The notes: generated by a model not told the origin, from the letters alone. A DNA stretch of 64,000 nt from Eriocheir sinensis (GCF_024679095.1 NC_066509.1:14625445-14689444), one strand, 5' to 3'; shown: positions 37,349 to 49,380, numbered from the stretch's first letter. Numbers and translations: made by a program.

Positions 37349-39026
37349 CCTAGCCTCCACTCATCATTATTGCCCCTTAGCATTCATGTGGTAGCCAACC
37401 CTGGAACCATCAGATGGTTGCTGCAAGAGGAACCAGAAGTAGTGTAAGTAACAGTAGTGAAGACGAAGACGAAAAATAGCAACAACAAGGAAAGACAAGA
37501 GGTGGGAGGAGTACGAAACAGTAAAAAAAAGTTTGTGATAATGCATCGCAACAAAAACATTTTCCTGACCCTACCCGCGGCCGCTCGTCCCTTGTGCCGC
37601 ATTGTGTGCCGGTGCGGGCAGGTGTAGCCCAGGGCCAAAGGAAGGCACTTCTCCGTTGCTAAATGAATGCAATGATTGCTAAAAGTCGTAAAGCGATTGA
37701 AAAAAATATGAATTTGTACCTGTGGCAACACTCCTCTGACCTGTTCTAACAAGATTTCCTACATTTTTATCCTAGTTGTTTCGCTGTACACCACATGGTT
37801 TGTTCATATTCAATAAATGCTGGCTGCATATTCTGACCTTTTGAGTGGTTATATCGTCTCTTCCACACAAATAAAGCCATTATTTACGTGTTTCTCTGTC
37901 TTTTGGTAAATTATAAAAACTGTAGTTTGACCGTCCTGAACGATAGGTACTTGTTACTGCAGCCAACTACAGCGCAGTGAGGCATTTTAAAGGGAAAAAT
38001 TCAGGTCATGGGTTGCGAGCGGCGGCAGCTGAATTGAAACGATCACCTGAGGTGCTCTTCACAGACTGACCTAGGTTTGCGGCTCGGACCCTCCGAGATC
38101 TGGCTGACGTTACGGTTGCGCAGAACCTACAAATTTTGGCTAGGCCATGAGTAGACCTCTCACTCTTTTGACCCCGGTGTAGCCTTCTCACAGGTGTACA
38201 CAGTCTGGGTACTATTAATAACGTGATATTTTACGCGGGTCGAGGGGCTGTGGGGGATCCACGGAAGATGCCATCTGACCAGAGACACAGGGTCAAACAA
38301 CGTTTATTTGGTTCACCTGTGTGCGGTGCTGTGACTTTTCGGTGCTACTTCCACACCCTCATAGGACTTTTACTCTTTAGCGTCATTACAAGTTTATGTC
38401 GGCGCATAAGCCTGAATTATTTTAACACTACACTAGCCTGGTAGTTTTTCCTGCTTCTATTTTTTTTTATGTTGAATTATTCGACGTTCCCTCATTCCTT
38501 GTTAGATTCTTGTTAATCAAGTAACTAATCCACGTTCCTTTGATATTCAAAACCATTGTAGCATAATATATGTCCGTCAGTCAATACTAAGAATGGCACA
38601 CTCGTCCTCCAAACGTCAGTAGTAGTAGTAGTAGAAGTAGTAGTAGTAGTAGTAGCAGCAGTAGAATATCTAGATAATAAAATAAAAAAAATAGCTATGA
38701 TGATGCAGAACGAGATTACAGATGAAAACAAATATGAAATATATATTCGAATATTTAGCATGAGGGCGAACGTGAAGTCTTGTGGACGTCTTAAGCTTTC
38801 TTAATAGGGTGGCTGAACCTATGTTCTTTTCCCGGTCTTAGCGAGGGTCCAGGTGCACCCTAATATTTCACCTGTCGATGCCGTCCCACCTGTCTGCCGA
38901 AAGCCGCTTCCTGCCAAGCTTGTGATGGGGACTGGGGTGGTCAGAAAGGAAATGAAAGAAACTTTGGCTCGTCTCCTCACTCTGCCACGATCATAATATC
39001 TACATTTGAAGGGGAAAGGGAAGGAA
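37346..39026. other. No recognised gene; short (AGT)n
   Basis: An AGT array lies at about 38617-38664. Otherwise nothing supported. Confidence 0.4.
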
Positions 39027-39087
<61 letters not shown>

Positions 39088-39291
39088 CTACGCGGTGAAG
39101 TAATGAGGGGGGTAGATAGGCAGGGGGGGTTGAGTGGGTGAGGTCACAGAGTTATATAACTCTGTTGGTGAGGTGCTTGGTGCCTTTCATTCTCGCGGCG
39201 TGGCGGGCGTCTGACGTGCTGTGGGAAAGTGACTCGCATGTTCATCTTGAGGCTGAGGTGCGGTGGACGTGTGTGTGTGTGTGTGTGTGTG
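39027..39291. repeat. (GT)n arrays
   Basis: GT arrays at 39027-39087 and about 39267-39291. Confidence 0.95.
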
Positions 39292-39678
39292 TACGGGCAA
39301 CCACCTCCCGCACACCAGGCAGAGTCGACAGCCGCCCATGAAGCGATCTTTCACCCTTGAGGAACTAACAGTACCGTACGAGGTACGTACCGGATAAAAG
39401 GTGGACCAGTCTCACATAATTTTAGGCGTGTGGCTTATTTTTTCTCGCTCATCCCTCTTCATTCTATTAATCTTATGGATCTTATGAGACCTTTATGGCT
39501 GACTGTGTTAAGTATCGAGTCAAGACGCTTCCTTCTGTTTCATTGTTTCATACTCTGATTCTTTTACTGAGCAGTGCCACGTGGACGCCTGCTCAAGAAG
39601 GAATGTTAGGTAGTGGAGAGAGAGGGATCCGCGGGGCCCCTTGGCAGCCATACGTAGTAACGGTGCGACGCCTTAAGT

Positions 39679-40006
39679 CAGTGGTTCCCAACCTTTTTTT
39701 TCAGGCGACCCCAATCGTGCACCAAGAGAAGATGGCGCCACTATAAACACTTGCCTGGCCTGCGCCATGACGGGCTGGGGCCGAACACCATCCAGGCCCC
39801 TCAAGCAACCTACCAGCGCTATAGGCGTAGACGTAAAAAAAATAATAAAGAAAAAAAAAAAAAAAAAACTAGATATGACCGCGACCCAACTAGTTTAGTT
39901 GTGTATGTTTTATTGTAACATAAAAACACCATGTTTGATATTTTGAGGTCTTTGCGACCCCCGGAAAAGCGCTTGGCGACCCCAGGGTTGGGAAAGGGGG
40001 CCTTAA
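39679..40006. mobile_element. hAT-type MITE carrying a nested insert
   Basis: Same family as 34902-35079: starts CAGTGGTTCCCAACC, ends GGGTTGGGAAAGGGGG. CCTTAAGT at 39671-39678 recurs exactly at 40007-40014, the 8-bp hAT target duplication. Six extra bases (CCTTAA) lie between the usual end and the duplicate. The copy is longer than its relative because of a ~145-bp insert at 39724-39868. Confidence 0.82.
39724..39868 (+). mobile_element. Poly(A)-tailed retroposon nested in hAT MITE
   Basis: Absent from the related MITE at 34902, it contains CTTGCCTGGCCTGCGCCATG, CCATCCAGGCCCCTC and TACCAGCGCTATAGGCG, and ends in AATAATAAAG plus a run of A. The poly(A) end suggests insertion by reverse transcription (SINE or LINE 3' end). 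An inverted copy is at 34585-34701. Confidence 0.7.
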
Positions 40007-40024
40007 CCTTAAGTGGTTCATGAA

Positions 40025-40230
40025 GGGAGGCCCTGCTCGCAGCTGGGCCAACTTTGCATCCGAGGTCTCTGATTGGCCCGTGAGCCAGCGCGTCTGTGAT
40101 TGGTCCGTCCCTTTAATCCCCCCCTTGAACTTAAACTTGAAGTCGGGAGTCACCCAATGGTCCACAGACCGTCATGGGCCAGTCAGAGACCTCGAATGCA
40201 AAGTTGGCCCAGCTGCGAGCAAGGCCTCCC
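40025..40230. mobile_element. 206-bp foldback element with 55-bp TIRs
   Basis: The 55 bases from 40025 (GGGAGGCCCTGCTCGCAGCT...) are the inverse of 40176-40230 with three mismatches. The short middle is unique. It sits right next to the hAT MITE end. A half copy is at 45031-45123. No clear target duplication. Confidence 0.85.
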
Positions 40231-40399
40231 AAAAAAGATGGGGGAAGACTATGTGTGTAGCTTCCCTTTATTACCTCATTCAGCGTCGCACTCATATTGC
40301 CCCTTCCCCCTCCCTCCCATCACTGGGGGAAACCCTGCCTTTCATTCGCATCCTCCAGGCAGTCCCTAAGAAATATTTCACATTATCGGCTACACCAAT

Positions 40400-41140
40400 T
40401 ATTTCTCCACCCACTCTGCCCCATCAGTACTGCATTTGCCTGTCAGTACTACTTTCATTTCACTCCATTCCTTCACTCCTATTTCTTCAACCACTACCCT
40501 CAAAATCTCATGTCTTGCCTGCTCATACTTCCACGTTCCAACAGCAAGTGTTCCACACTTTCATCCACTCTCTCACACATCACGAACACCTTGCTTCCAC
40601 CATTTTTCCATCTGTACACTCTTTGGCCCTAGTGTTTTCATACATACTGCTAATAATCCCAATGATCTTTTCACTCACACCGATCTCTTCCAAAGCCTTG
40701 CTTAGCATTCTCCTGTCTACCCTATCATATGCTTTCTCGAGGTCCAGGAAAGATAGATATTTCTTCTGTTCATCTTTCCTGCTCTTTCAATCACAGCATT
40801 CACCACATACATGCTGTCTTCTCTCCTGTCTTTCTTAAAGCCATTCTGCTCATTGCCCATTACATATCATGTTTCTTTCCACTATTATGCACAGCCTTTC
40901 ATTCAGAATGCCACAGAAGATCTTGCACACTGTATTACACACAGCTGTTGGCCTATAGTTCTTCAGTTCTTTCCTACTTTTGTTTCCTCCTTTGTGTATC
41001 AAGGTCACTACTTTCACTCCAAGTTGCTGGCACTCTCTCCTCTCTCCCTATGTGTTTGAACAACTCATGCACTCCCCAAATCATTTCCTGCCCCCTCTCT
41101 TTATAAGATTCATTCGGTCTTTCATTTTATCTTGTCAGAT
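40400..41140 (-). pseudogene. LINE fragment with internal deletion
   Basis: Minus-strand LINE coding blocks: IGREERVPATWS near 41045, ELKNYRPTAVCNTVCKIFCG near 40960, a shift near 40855, QNGFKKDRRGEDSMYVVNAV, then FLDLEKAYDRVDRRMLSKAL near 40750 (the first RT catalytic Asp is in FLDLEKAYD). After ISSMYENTRAK it jumps directly to a C-terminal block, MCERVDESVEHLLLE near 40590 and HEILRVVVEEIGVKEW near 40510, ending at a stop near 40400. The FADD-containing middle of RT is deleted. The terminal block resembles the zf-RVT type C-terminus. Clade not assigned. Confidence 0.8.
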
Positions 41141-41144
41141 TTGT

Positions 41145-41737
41145 GAAATTATGTTACCGCCAAAAAAAGTCTTATTTTACAAGTGTATAGGGATACGCAA
41201 TCTTTATTTTAATATTACAGATATCTAGATCTCACCACTGTGAGCATTTTGAACCACAAAGAACACCTTCTGCAAATGAATATTAAGACGAAAAAATAAT
41301 ATCTGAAAAATTTCCAAATTTTTGGGGGGATTGTTGAGGAAAGGGTAGACTACTGATTTCAAGACACTAATTGTCTGTTTCTGGGCAATATATGATACCT
41401 TTTATTATGGAGATAAGTTTTATTTTCTGGAAACCACTAAAAATATAACTGACTTCAATGCCTCAGGTGCACCCGCTACCACTCGTTATCACCGGCTAGC
41501 GCAGTGGTCCCACCCCCGCCGCTGCCCCACTCCATCCCACGCTGCGTATTTCCACCAGCCAACACTGCATGCCAAAGAAATTTAAACTAACCCAACCTAT
41601 AGTTTATCGACTCTAACTTGAGCCCTGTGGCTTGGCCTGGGGAACCCCCCATTGTTTACACATCCAGTGATAACCTGCTCATGGCGAGCTGTGACCTTCT
41701 GTCGCACTGTAATCTGGACGTTATCTATTTATGGAAA

Positions 41738-41745
<8 letters not shown>
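41145..41745. other. No recognised gene
   Basis: TATCGACTCTAACTTGAGCC at about 41606-41625 recurs inverted at about 44504-44523, so it belongs to a dispersed repeat. Confidence 0.4.
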
Positions 41746-41748
<3 letters not shown>

Positions 41749-41829
<81 letters not shown>

Positions 41830-41877
41830 GGAACAGGCTGGATCAGGAACACTTTGTATTCTCTTTCCAGCCTGGGT

Positions 41878-41929
<52 letters not shown>

Positions 41930-41937
41930 ATATATAT
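41749..41937. repeat. (TA)n arrays
   Basis: TA arrays at about 41749-41826 and 41880-41937, separated by 53 bases of unique sequence. Confidence 0.95.
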
Positions 41938-42104
41938 TCATAATACGACTGCATGGCGTTAATAATGGCGTACCGGTACCTTCCCTTCGACAATGTAGGC
42001 ACAGCCTCAGACCGTGCCTTCAGTCCTTATCACAAGTCGCTCGGGAAGGTAAAGTAGGATATAATGCACATACACACAGTGCAGCCAACTTTATACCTAC
42101 CAGA

Positions 42105-42940
42105 TATAGAGGGGTTGCACGTGACGTCATCAGTAGCGATCAGCTGATCACTTCTCAGCTGCCCCCCAAAGGCCCGCCATTTTGGGAGGCACATATTTAC
42201 GGCAAGAGAGCTCCTCAGCTTTTCCCCGCCATGTTACTGTGTTATTACTGTGTGGGTGTGGGTGTTAGTGTTCATCTGTTACTGTGTGGGTGTGGGAGTT
42301 AATGGTCCATTTATTAATGTGTGGGTGGGTGTACGTGTTAGTGTCCATCTATTATTGTGTGGGTGTGGGTGTTAGTGTTCATCTGTTACTTTGTGGGTGT
42401 GGGAGTTATTACTGTGTGGGTGTGGGTGTTAGTGTCCATATATTACTGTGTGTGTTAGTGGCCCATCTATTACTGTGTGGGTGTGGGTGTTAGTGTCCAT
42501 CTATTACTGTTACTGATAGGTGCTACACTGCCAGTCGCGGTAGGTAGACAGGGGCTGCCAAATGTTGGTCAGTGGGCTTTTTGCGAACCCCTTACGTTCT
42601 CATTTTCTTACTAAACACTGCCCGGTGATGCCCGGGGCTAAATTAGTCATATATTCATTGTTCTTATCATCAAATATATCTTGAAGTTTGATAATAAATG
42701 TATATACAGTATGTCCATCATCATTTGGCATCATAATGGAGAGTTATATAGCGAAGCCTAGCCTCACTGTCCAGATTTGTTGCATTTTCACTTAGATTGT
42801 GATATGAAGACGGGAGGCACGGGCCAGCCATCATCAGGGGGCAGGGGCACAGCTGATCGCTCTTGCCTCCCAAAATGGCTGACAGTTGTTTTTCCTAAAA
42901 CAAAAGCGAAGCGGTGTGACGTCAGTGCAACCGCTCTATA
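42105..42940. mobile_element. 836-bp TIR element enclosing a minisatellite
   Basis: Left end TATAGAGGGGTTGCACGTGA (42105) and right end GTGCAACCGCTCTATA (42940) form a ~24-bp inverted repeat with one mismatch and one indel. GCCATTTTGGGAGGCA (about 42176) recurs inverted near 42870. A minisatellite fills 42235-42510. No transposase; superfamily unknown. Confidence 0.7.
42235..42510 (+). repeat. Minisatellite, TTACTGTGTGGGTGTGGGTG type
   Basis: Degenerate units of about 35-60 bases built from TTACTGTGTGGGTGTGG, GTTAGTG and TCCATCTATTA. Confidence 0.85.
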
Positions 42941-42944
42941 ACGC

Positions 42945-45030
42945 ACGCACACACATACACGCACACAATGGTGTTACAGCCATACTATAGTCCGTTTCAT
43001 TCCGTCTGTCCACTCGCGAACGTAAATGTGACACCTGTGCATTGTTAGTTCGTGATTGCGTGATGATCAACTTTATATATTTTCAGTGATATATATGAAT
43101 GTTTGTGTATACAAAAAAAAAAAAAAAAAATCATCGTATATGAACCGCAAACAGAAGATTTGCATCGAAAATATTCCATACAAGGACACGCAGAAACAAC
43201 TTGTATATGAAACAGTATAGTATGATAATACTCGAACGATCTATAGCCTTTGAGATACCCATATTTCATCTCATTCAGGTACATAAAGTGAGATACGACT
43301 CTGCAAGTGTCAATACATAACGAATTTTGATGTGTTGCATGTATAAATAACATGGGTAGCCTAATATCCTAAATAGCCTAGCATTGCATTCAACAGTTAC
43401 CGTGGTATTATTTACTATTTCATGTTTTTTACCATTATTAATCGTTAATTACATGCAGTAAATTATTAAGATACCCTTTATTTGCACTTGCAGAGCCAGA
43501 TGTCTTAACTGAAATGAGCTATCAATCAAAGAATTTGAAAAAAACATAGATCGAGAATGTGAGCCACGAAGGTTCCCGCCTGCTGGCTGGTTTCTCTGTG
43601 ATTTGAAGGCGCGTGCTGTTGTTGTACACAAGACAAACATGTTCGCTGCAACTATAATATACGACTTTCCAACTAGGGAAAATATTTTCTCAGGTTGTTT
43701 TAACTCAGCCACAACTATTTGCCACGCCAAATTTGGAAAATAAACATATTTTTCCTCGAAGGTAAAAGGGAAGACGCGGGGTAGACCTTGCCTTCCCTTC
43801 GTCTCCCGCAAACCTTCGTTCCAAAAATGCTAGTGACTCTTGGTACGCATCGTCCCTTCACTTTGATTTTCGTCGTTAAACCTTCATGACTCTTGGTACG
43901 GGCCTGTAAACCTTCCATTTCACTTGGCAACGTGGCTCATGCAACGTTGCCGCCTGAGTGACCTTGGTAACAGGCGCCAGGCCGCACCGGTGCATTTGTT
44001 GGTGGTAGCGAGTGTTCTCAAGTGCTAATAGGTTCACGGATGGAGAAAGTCATATCCGCTAGGGTTACTTTGGACAAAACATACACAGCTCAATACGACA
44101 AGGACAACACATAGGTGTTTGTTTGTGTATGCGTTTGTGTGGATGTTGTACTGTGTGGATGCCATAAGTGTTGATGTGTGTGTGTGTGGAACAATGTGTA
44201 AAAGGAATGTATAGCAGGACGAGGACAGACAGTAGAAGATAAACAAGTAGCAAGAGATAAACAATTAGACGCACAAGAAACAGCGAGACGGGAGCACGAA
44301 CGAAAACGTTAACACAAAGTAGCAATGAACATTATAGTCTGTGCTGCAACGCCACATTTTTCTCTCTCACATGGAAGACTCGCGTCCTGCACAGCCAAGC
44401 AAAAGATTATTTAACGTTAAAAAGAGAGAGAGAGGTAGCTAGCCCATCTGAGGAGAGTGATGGAGCGATGTGGCACAGCGCGGTCTCCCTGAGCCGCGCC
44501 TAAAGGCTCAAGTTAGAGTCGATAGAGTATAACTTAACAGGGGAAACCATTTAACAAGGGGGCTTTGCCCCTCTTGACCCCCCTTAATGGACACCCACTT
44601 CAGTTTTCCGGATGTCATTCTTTACTGCACTGCATTCAGGGACCAAAGTAGAATCCATAATGTAATTATTAGCTTCACTCTTTCTTCAACATTAGCACGA
44701 CGACTGTGAGGCGTTAACCTCATAGAGACATAGACATTACTAAGTAAATTAAGAAGATAAGTATAAAGTGATGGACCCCAAGGTGTTCTTCAGTGTTTTT
44801 TTGGGGCTGGTTCGTCCATGGGACCACGTACGACCTCAAAATCCCCAGCAGAACAAGTCTCTTGTGGTTGTTGTTGTTGCCCTGATAGGGCAGGGCTAGA
44901 TCCCGTCAAGCTTGCCTGCACTGCTTCATTCCCGGCATGCTTGGAAAGGTTTGTTTAATGTTTATGTGTAACATGGAGGGGGCTGGGGGGAGGAGACGGC
45001 GGGGGAGGGGGGGGGGGAAGTTGAAGCGAC
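42945..45030. other. No recognised gene
   Basis: Poly-A at about 43112-43129. Open frames at 43045-43353 and 43449-43811 have no recognisable domain. G-run near 45001-45017. Confidence 0.4.
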
Positions 45031-45123
45031 GGACCAATCACAGACGCGCTGGCACACGGGCCAATCTGAGACCTCGGATGCAAAGTTGGCCCAGCTGCGA
45101 GCAGGGCCTCCCGTTCATGAACC
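45031..45123 (-). repeat. Half copy of the 40.0-kb foldback element
   Basis: About 90 bases that are the near-exact inverse of about 40016-40116, including GCAAAGTTGGCCCAGCTGCG and the adjacent TTCATGAA word. One arm only. Confidence 0.85.
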
Positions 45124-45542
45124 TGAGGATGAAAGGCGGCGGCGAGGCGGAGGGACAGGGAGGCGAGGAGCACAGGTTCTTGTATGGCTTGATAGGGGGG
45201 TTGGGGGGTGGCGGGGCGGGTTGTTCCTTCCTGTGGTTCGTGGTGAGGTAATCCGTGTTTGCCGTCCTTTTTAATGAATGCTGCGGTGTCTGTTGACGGA
45301 TTCTGCGGTTTGTTTACTTGCTGTCGTTTTGTTTACGGATTCTAGCTTCCTTACTTGCGAATTCTGTGCTTTGGTTTTCGCTGATAATATAATTTTGCAT
45401 GTCTTATTCTTTTTATGATTTCGCTTATTTGTTTATGAATGGTGTAGATTTTGTTAACAAAATTTAGCGTCCTTGCTTACGAAGTGTGAGGTATTTCTTT
45501 CAAGAATTTTGCAGGTCTTTCAAGTACTCTTTATATTTTAGT

Positions 45543-45573
<31 letters not shown>

Positions 45574-46177
45574 TTATTATTATTATTTTTTTTTTTAGTA
45601 AGGGCGCCGCGTCCACCTCGTTTTACATAGCCACAGTTTGATGACTAAATTATTTAATCCTTCAAATGCCAAATCCTTCCCAATGAGAGTATCCAAACAT
45701 CCTTGACTGACATTACATTGTTTTCGCAACTCGCGTTTTCTTTGCAGCAGCAGCGTTTTTATTTTTTTTTTATTTTTTTTTTTATCCATTGCTTCGTTTC
45801 CTTTTATATAGCTACAGTAAAAACGATAAATTCACTGTAGGTTTTACAGAATGGTTAAATGCGTTCTATTACAGCTCATTAATTTTAGTATATAAGGTCT
45901 CATTAGAGTTGTAAGTTTTTATGAGGCTAAAACTAACCCAGTCGGATGAGCCCCCAAAAAATTAACATGGAGGAAAACCCGCCCAAGATTTTGTAGCCTT
46001 TATTATCTTAATAACGATTTCTTCCTCCGGGCTTTTTCTTGTTACCGAAAACAGTTGCTTAGGGAACGCTTTGGTACTTGAACATAGGTGGCGCTGACCG
46101 ACGCTCTCAGGAACTCCTCGGGCACAGCTGCGATAAGTTGTATTTCATCCTATAAAAAAATAGTGTGTTCCTGACGT
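45124..46177. other. No recognised gene; TTTA array
   Basis: (TTTA)n and (TTA)n at about 45541-45590, otherwise nothing supported. Confidence 0.45.
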
Positions 46178-46277
46178 TTCCTTCACAAGACACGATGCTT
46201 TTAGTTTCTCGTGGGACGCTTAGTTCACATGTCGAATTAGTACATGAGAACTAAAAGCATCGTGTCTTGTGAAGGAA
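46178..46277. repeat. 29-bp perfect hairpin
   Basis: The 29 bases at 46178-46206 (core CACAAGACACGATGCTTTTA) pair exactly with 46249-46277, leaving a 42-base loop. The loop word ATGTCGAATTAGTA also occurs near 34288. Confidence 0.9.
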
Positions 46278-46279
46278 CA

Positions 46280-46940
46280 CATTGGGGACAGATTTATTTT
46301 GAAAAGAGTGAAGTTAGCTTAAGTTTAATGAGTGAAGGTGAACATGGTAAGTAAACTAAAACATGAAAAACCACACCTGAAGATATTTCACGACGTACGT
46401 AAGGCAGAGGGGTGAATTAGCTATTTTCAACGCCAATTTACAAAGAGAGTCTGACATTGATTGACACAACAACGTAAGATGATATTAAAGACATGTCTAT
46501 ATAAATCATTTGTACATACTTAGGCATAATGAAGTTTTATCATGTTATAAGAAAGAACCCTCTTCACGTAAATGATCATTCTGTAAGCAAGTATGAATAG
46601 TATAGCAAAGTACATGCGAATTATCATTTTACAAATTGTCAACATCTTGCATATAGGCGCTTTAACGTTGGCCTGTAGGGGTAATACTTTCCTTACGAAA
46701 ATTATATAGGTGATGGTATTTGCTTTGGACGCCCCCGCTCCGAGAACTCCATTCAAGATAAAGATGATTAAAAATTTTCAGGTGAGCCTTTACTGCCACC
46801 ACTTGCGCGGCAATAACTTGGGAAGCCAACAGGCCGTGAAGCCTCGCAACACCTGTGCCAATAGTTATTATATAGCTCTGATTTCCATGAGTGTCCGCCA
46901 CGCTGTAATAGTAATAATTATGTCAATATTGATGGCTATT
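46280..46940. other. No recognised gene
   Basis: AT-rich; nothing supported. Confidence 0.4.
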
Positions 46941-46941
46941 T

Positions 46942-47035
46942 TTTTTTTTTTTTTTTTTTTTACAGCTAAGGAGACAGTTCAAGGGCGTAAAAAAAATATT
47001 ATAAAAAAAGCCCGCTACCTATTGCTCCTGAATAG
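46942..47035 (-). mobile_element. LINE 3' tail repeat
   Basis: Poly-T, then ACAGCTAAGGAGACAGTTCA, GGGCGTAAAAAA and AAAAAGCCCGCTACC. This is the same 3' tail as at 52540-52640 (same strand) and, inverted, at 61740-61830. Confidence 0.7.
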
Positions 47036-47046
47036 AGGTCAAAGTA

Positions 47047-47058
47047 GTAATAATAATG

Positions 47059-47102
<44 letters not shown>

Positions 47103-47183
47103 TAAATAGTAATAATGAAAGGTGGAGGAACAAGAACACATGCAGTGCTTATTCGAGATGTCCATTTCCCATTGCTTCCTACC

Positions 47184-47270
<87 letters not shown>
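47047..47270. repeat. (AAT)n and (TC)n microsatellites
   Basis: AAT array about 47047-47101, TC array about 47188-47270. Confidence 0.96.
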
Positions 47271-47273
<3 letters not shown>

Positions 47274-47544
47274 AATGGCCGCACCAATTACCGCACACAG
47301 CCGCGTACTCGTAAACAAATCGCCTGAAAATGTATCAATACCTCCCTCCCTTCACCCCTCCCCTCACCCCTCACTTCGCCTATTCCTTTTTTACTCCTCC
47401 CCTCCTCCCTTCCCTCCACCCTTCCCCTTACCCGTCCCCGGCAGGCCCGCGTGACCCCCTCCAAGGTAGCCCAGAGATAGTGTTATAACAGGAAGTTCCC
47501 GCCTCCTTCACCCCCACCCCCGTCCCCCTCTCACTTTTTTTTTT

Positions 47545-47549
<5 letters not shown>

Positions 47550-47622
<73 letters not shown>
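47550..47622. repeat. (TC)n then (CA)n
   Basis: TC array about 47550-47591 running straight into a CA array that ends at the tRNA-like sequence. Confidence 0.95.
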
Positions 47623-47700
47623 GCTTCGGTAGCTCAGCGGTAGAGTGCTGCGCTGCCAGGCTCCATGGTCTGGCAGGCGGAGGTTCGAACCCTGCGCAGG
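47623..47700 (+). tRNA. tRNA-like sequence (probable pseudogene or SINE head)
   Basis: Has a Pol III A-box-like GGTAGCTCAGCGGTAGAG and a perfect B box GGTTCGAACCC with a plausible T arm. The D arm pairs GCTC with GAGT. A 7-bp stem CTGCCAG/CTGGCAG occupies the middle, but a canonical 5-bp anticodon stem with a 7-base loop does not form, and the acceptor ends do not pair. I therefore read it as a tRNA-derived pseudogene or SINE head, not a working tRNA. CA arrays flank it on both sides. Confidence 0.5.
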
Positions 47701-47714
47701 AGTATTTTTACATT

Positions 47715-47906
47715 GACACACACACACACACACACACACACACATCTGTTACTGACACATTTTTCTGTTGAGGAGCAAGGGGGATGGGGTGTGTGGTGTG
47801 TGAAGGTCTTGGCAGTAGCCAGAGATTAACTATAACGAGCCTTACTCTTGTCGGGATGGTACTTGCTGGTGATTGCGAGCCCAGTTCGTAATCATGCCGT
47901 GAGTGA

Positions 47907-47950
<44 letters not shown>
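47715..47950. repeat. (CA)n arrays
   Basis: CA arrays at about 47715-47744 and 47910-47950 around unique sequence. Confidence 0.95.
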
Positions 47951-47951
<1 letters not shown>

Positions 47952-48136
47952 ATCGCTCTACCACACCGCACTCCTCCACCTCCTCACCCCTCAAGCATCA
48001 TCACAACTTTCCCTTCGTTAATGTAAATTACCTACCCCCACACCCCGTTCATATTGTAATTTTCGTATATAGTTACACTTTGTTATCTTAATATGTACAT
48101 TTTCAGCCTAACGGCTGCAATTTCCGAAATAAACCG

Positions 48137-48484
<348 letters not shown>

Positions 48485-48599
48485 TTTATTTTATTTTTTT
48501 ACTTTTCTCTCCGTGTTGCTCTTCGGCTGCATTCATCATAAGAAGAGAGAGGAAAAGCATGTGACTTGTCCTGTAATAATTATACCTCCTGACCTCTAG

Positions 48600-48976
48600 A
48601 CTCATTGATCTCCCTCCCCCGCCCTCTCTCTTCCTCCCTCTCCCTCACCTGTTCCCCCCCTCCACTCTCCCCCCGCCCTCTCTCTTCCTCCCTCTCCACT
48701 GACCTCCTCTCCCTCACCTCCCCCCCCCCCCTCCACCCTCTTCACTAACATCCACCTCGCAACCATCTATATTGACCCCCTATCACTTTCTCCTCCTCTT
48801 CCTCCTCCCCCTCCTCCCTTTCCTCCTTCGCTTCCTCCCGATTTCTCCTCCTTTCTCTTCCGATGCTGTCCTCTTCTGCTCACCATTTCCTTCCTTTCTT
48901 TCCTCCTTCCTTCATTTATTCACTATTATTCATTTTTCACATTTTTCGTATATAATTATCTTCTCTACTAGTGCCC

Positions 48977-48980
<4 letters not shown>
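48600..48980. repeat. Pyrimidine-rich (CCT/CTC) degenerate tract
   Basis: Plus strand is almost purely C and T in CTCCCTCC-like words; no coding content. Confidence 0.85.
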
Positions 48981-49308
<328 letters not shown>

Positions 49309-49380
49309 GAAAATGTGACAACAGGAACCTCAATTTTGTTCTGTAATGGCCAAACACATCATAGAACCCAGGGGAGGGAA

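Noticed and set aside
40020..40838. Plus-strand frame of 272 codons
   Set aside because: It is the antisense of a foldback arm and of the minus-strand LINE; no domain in this frame.
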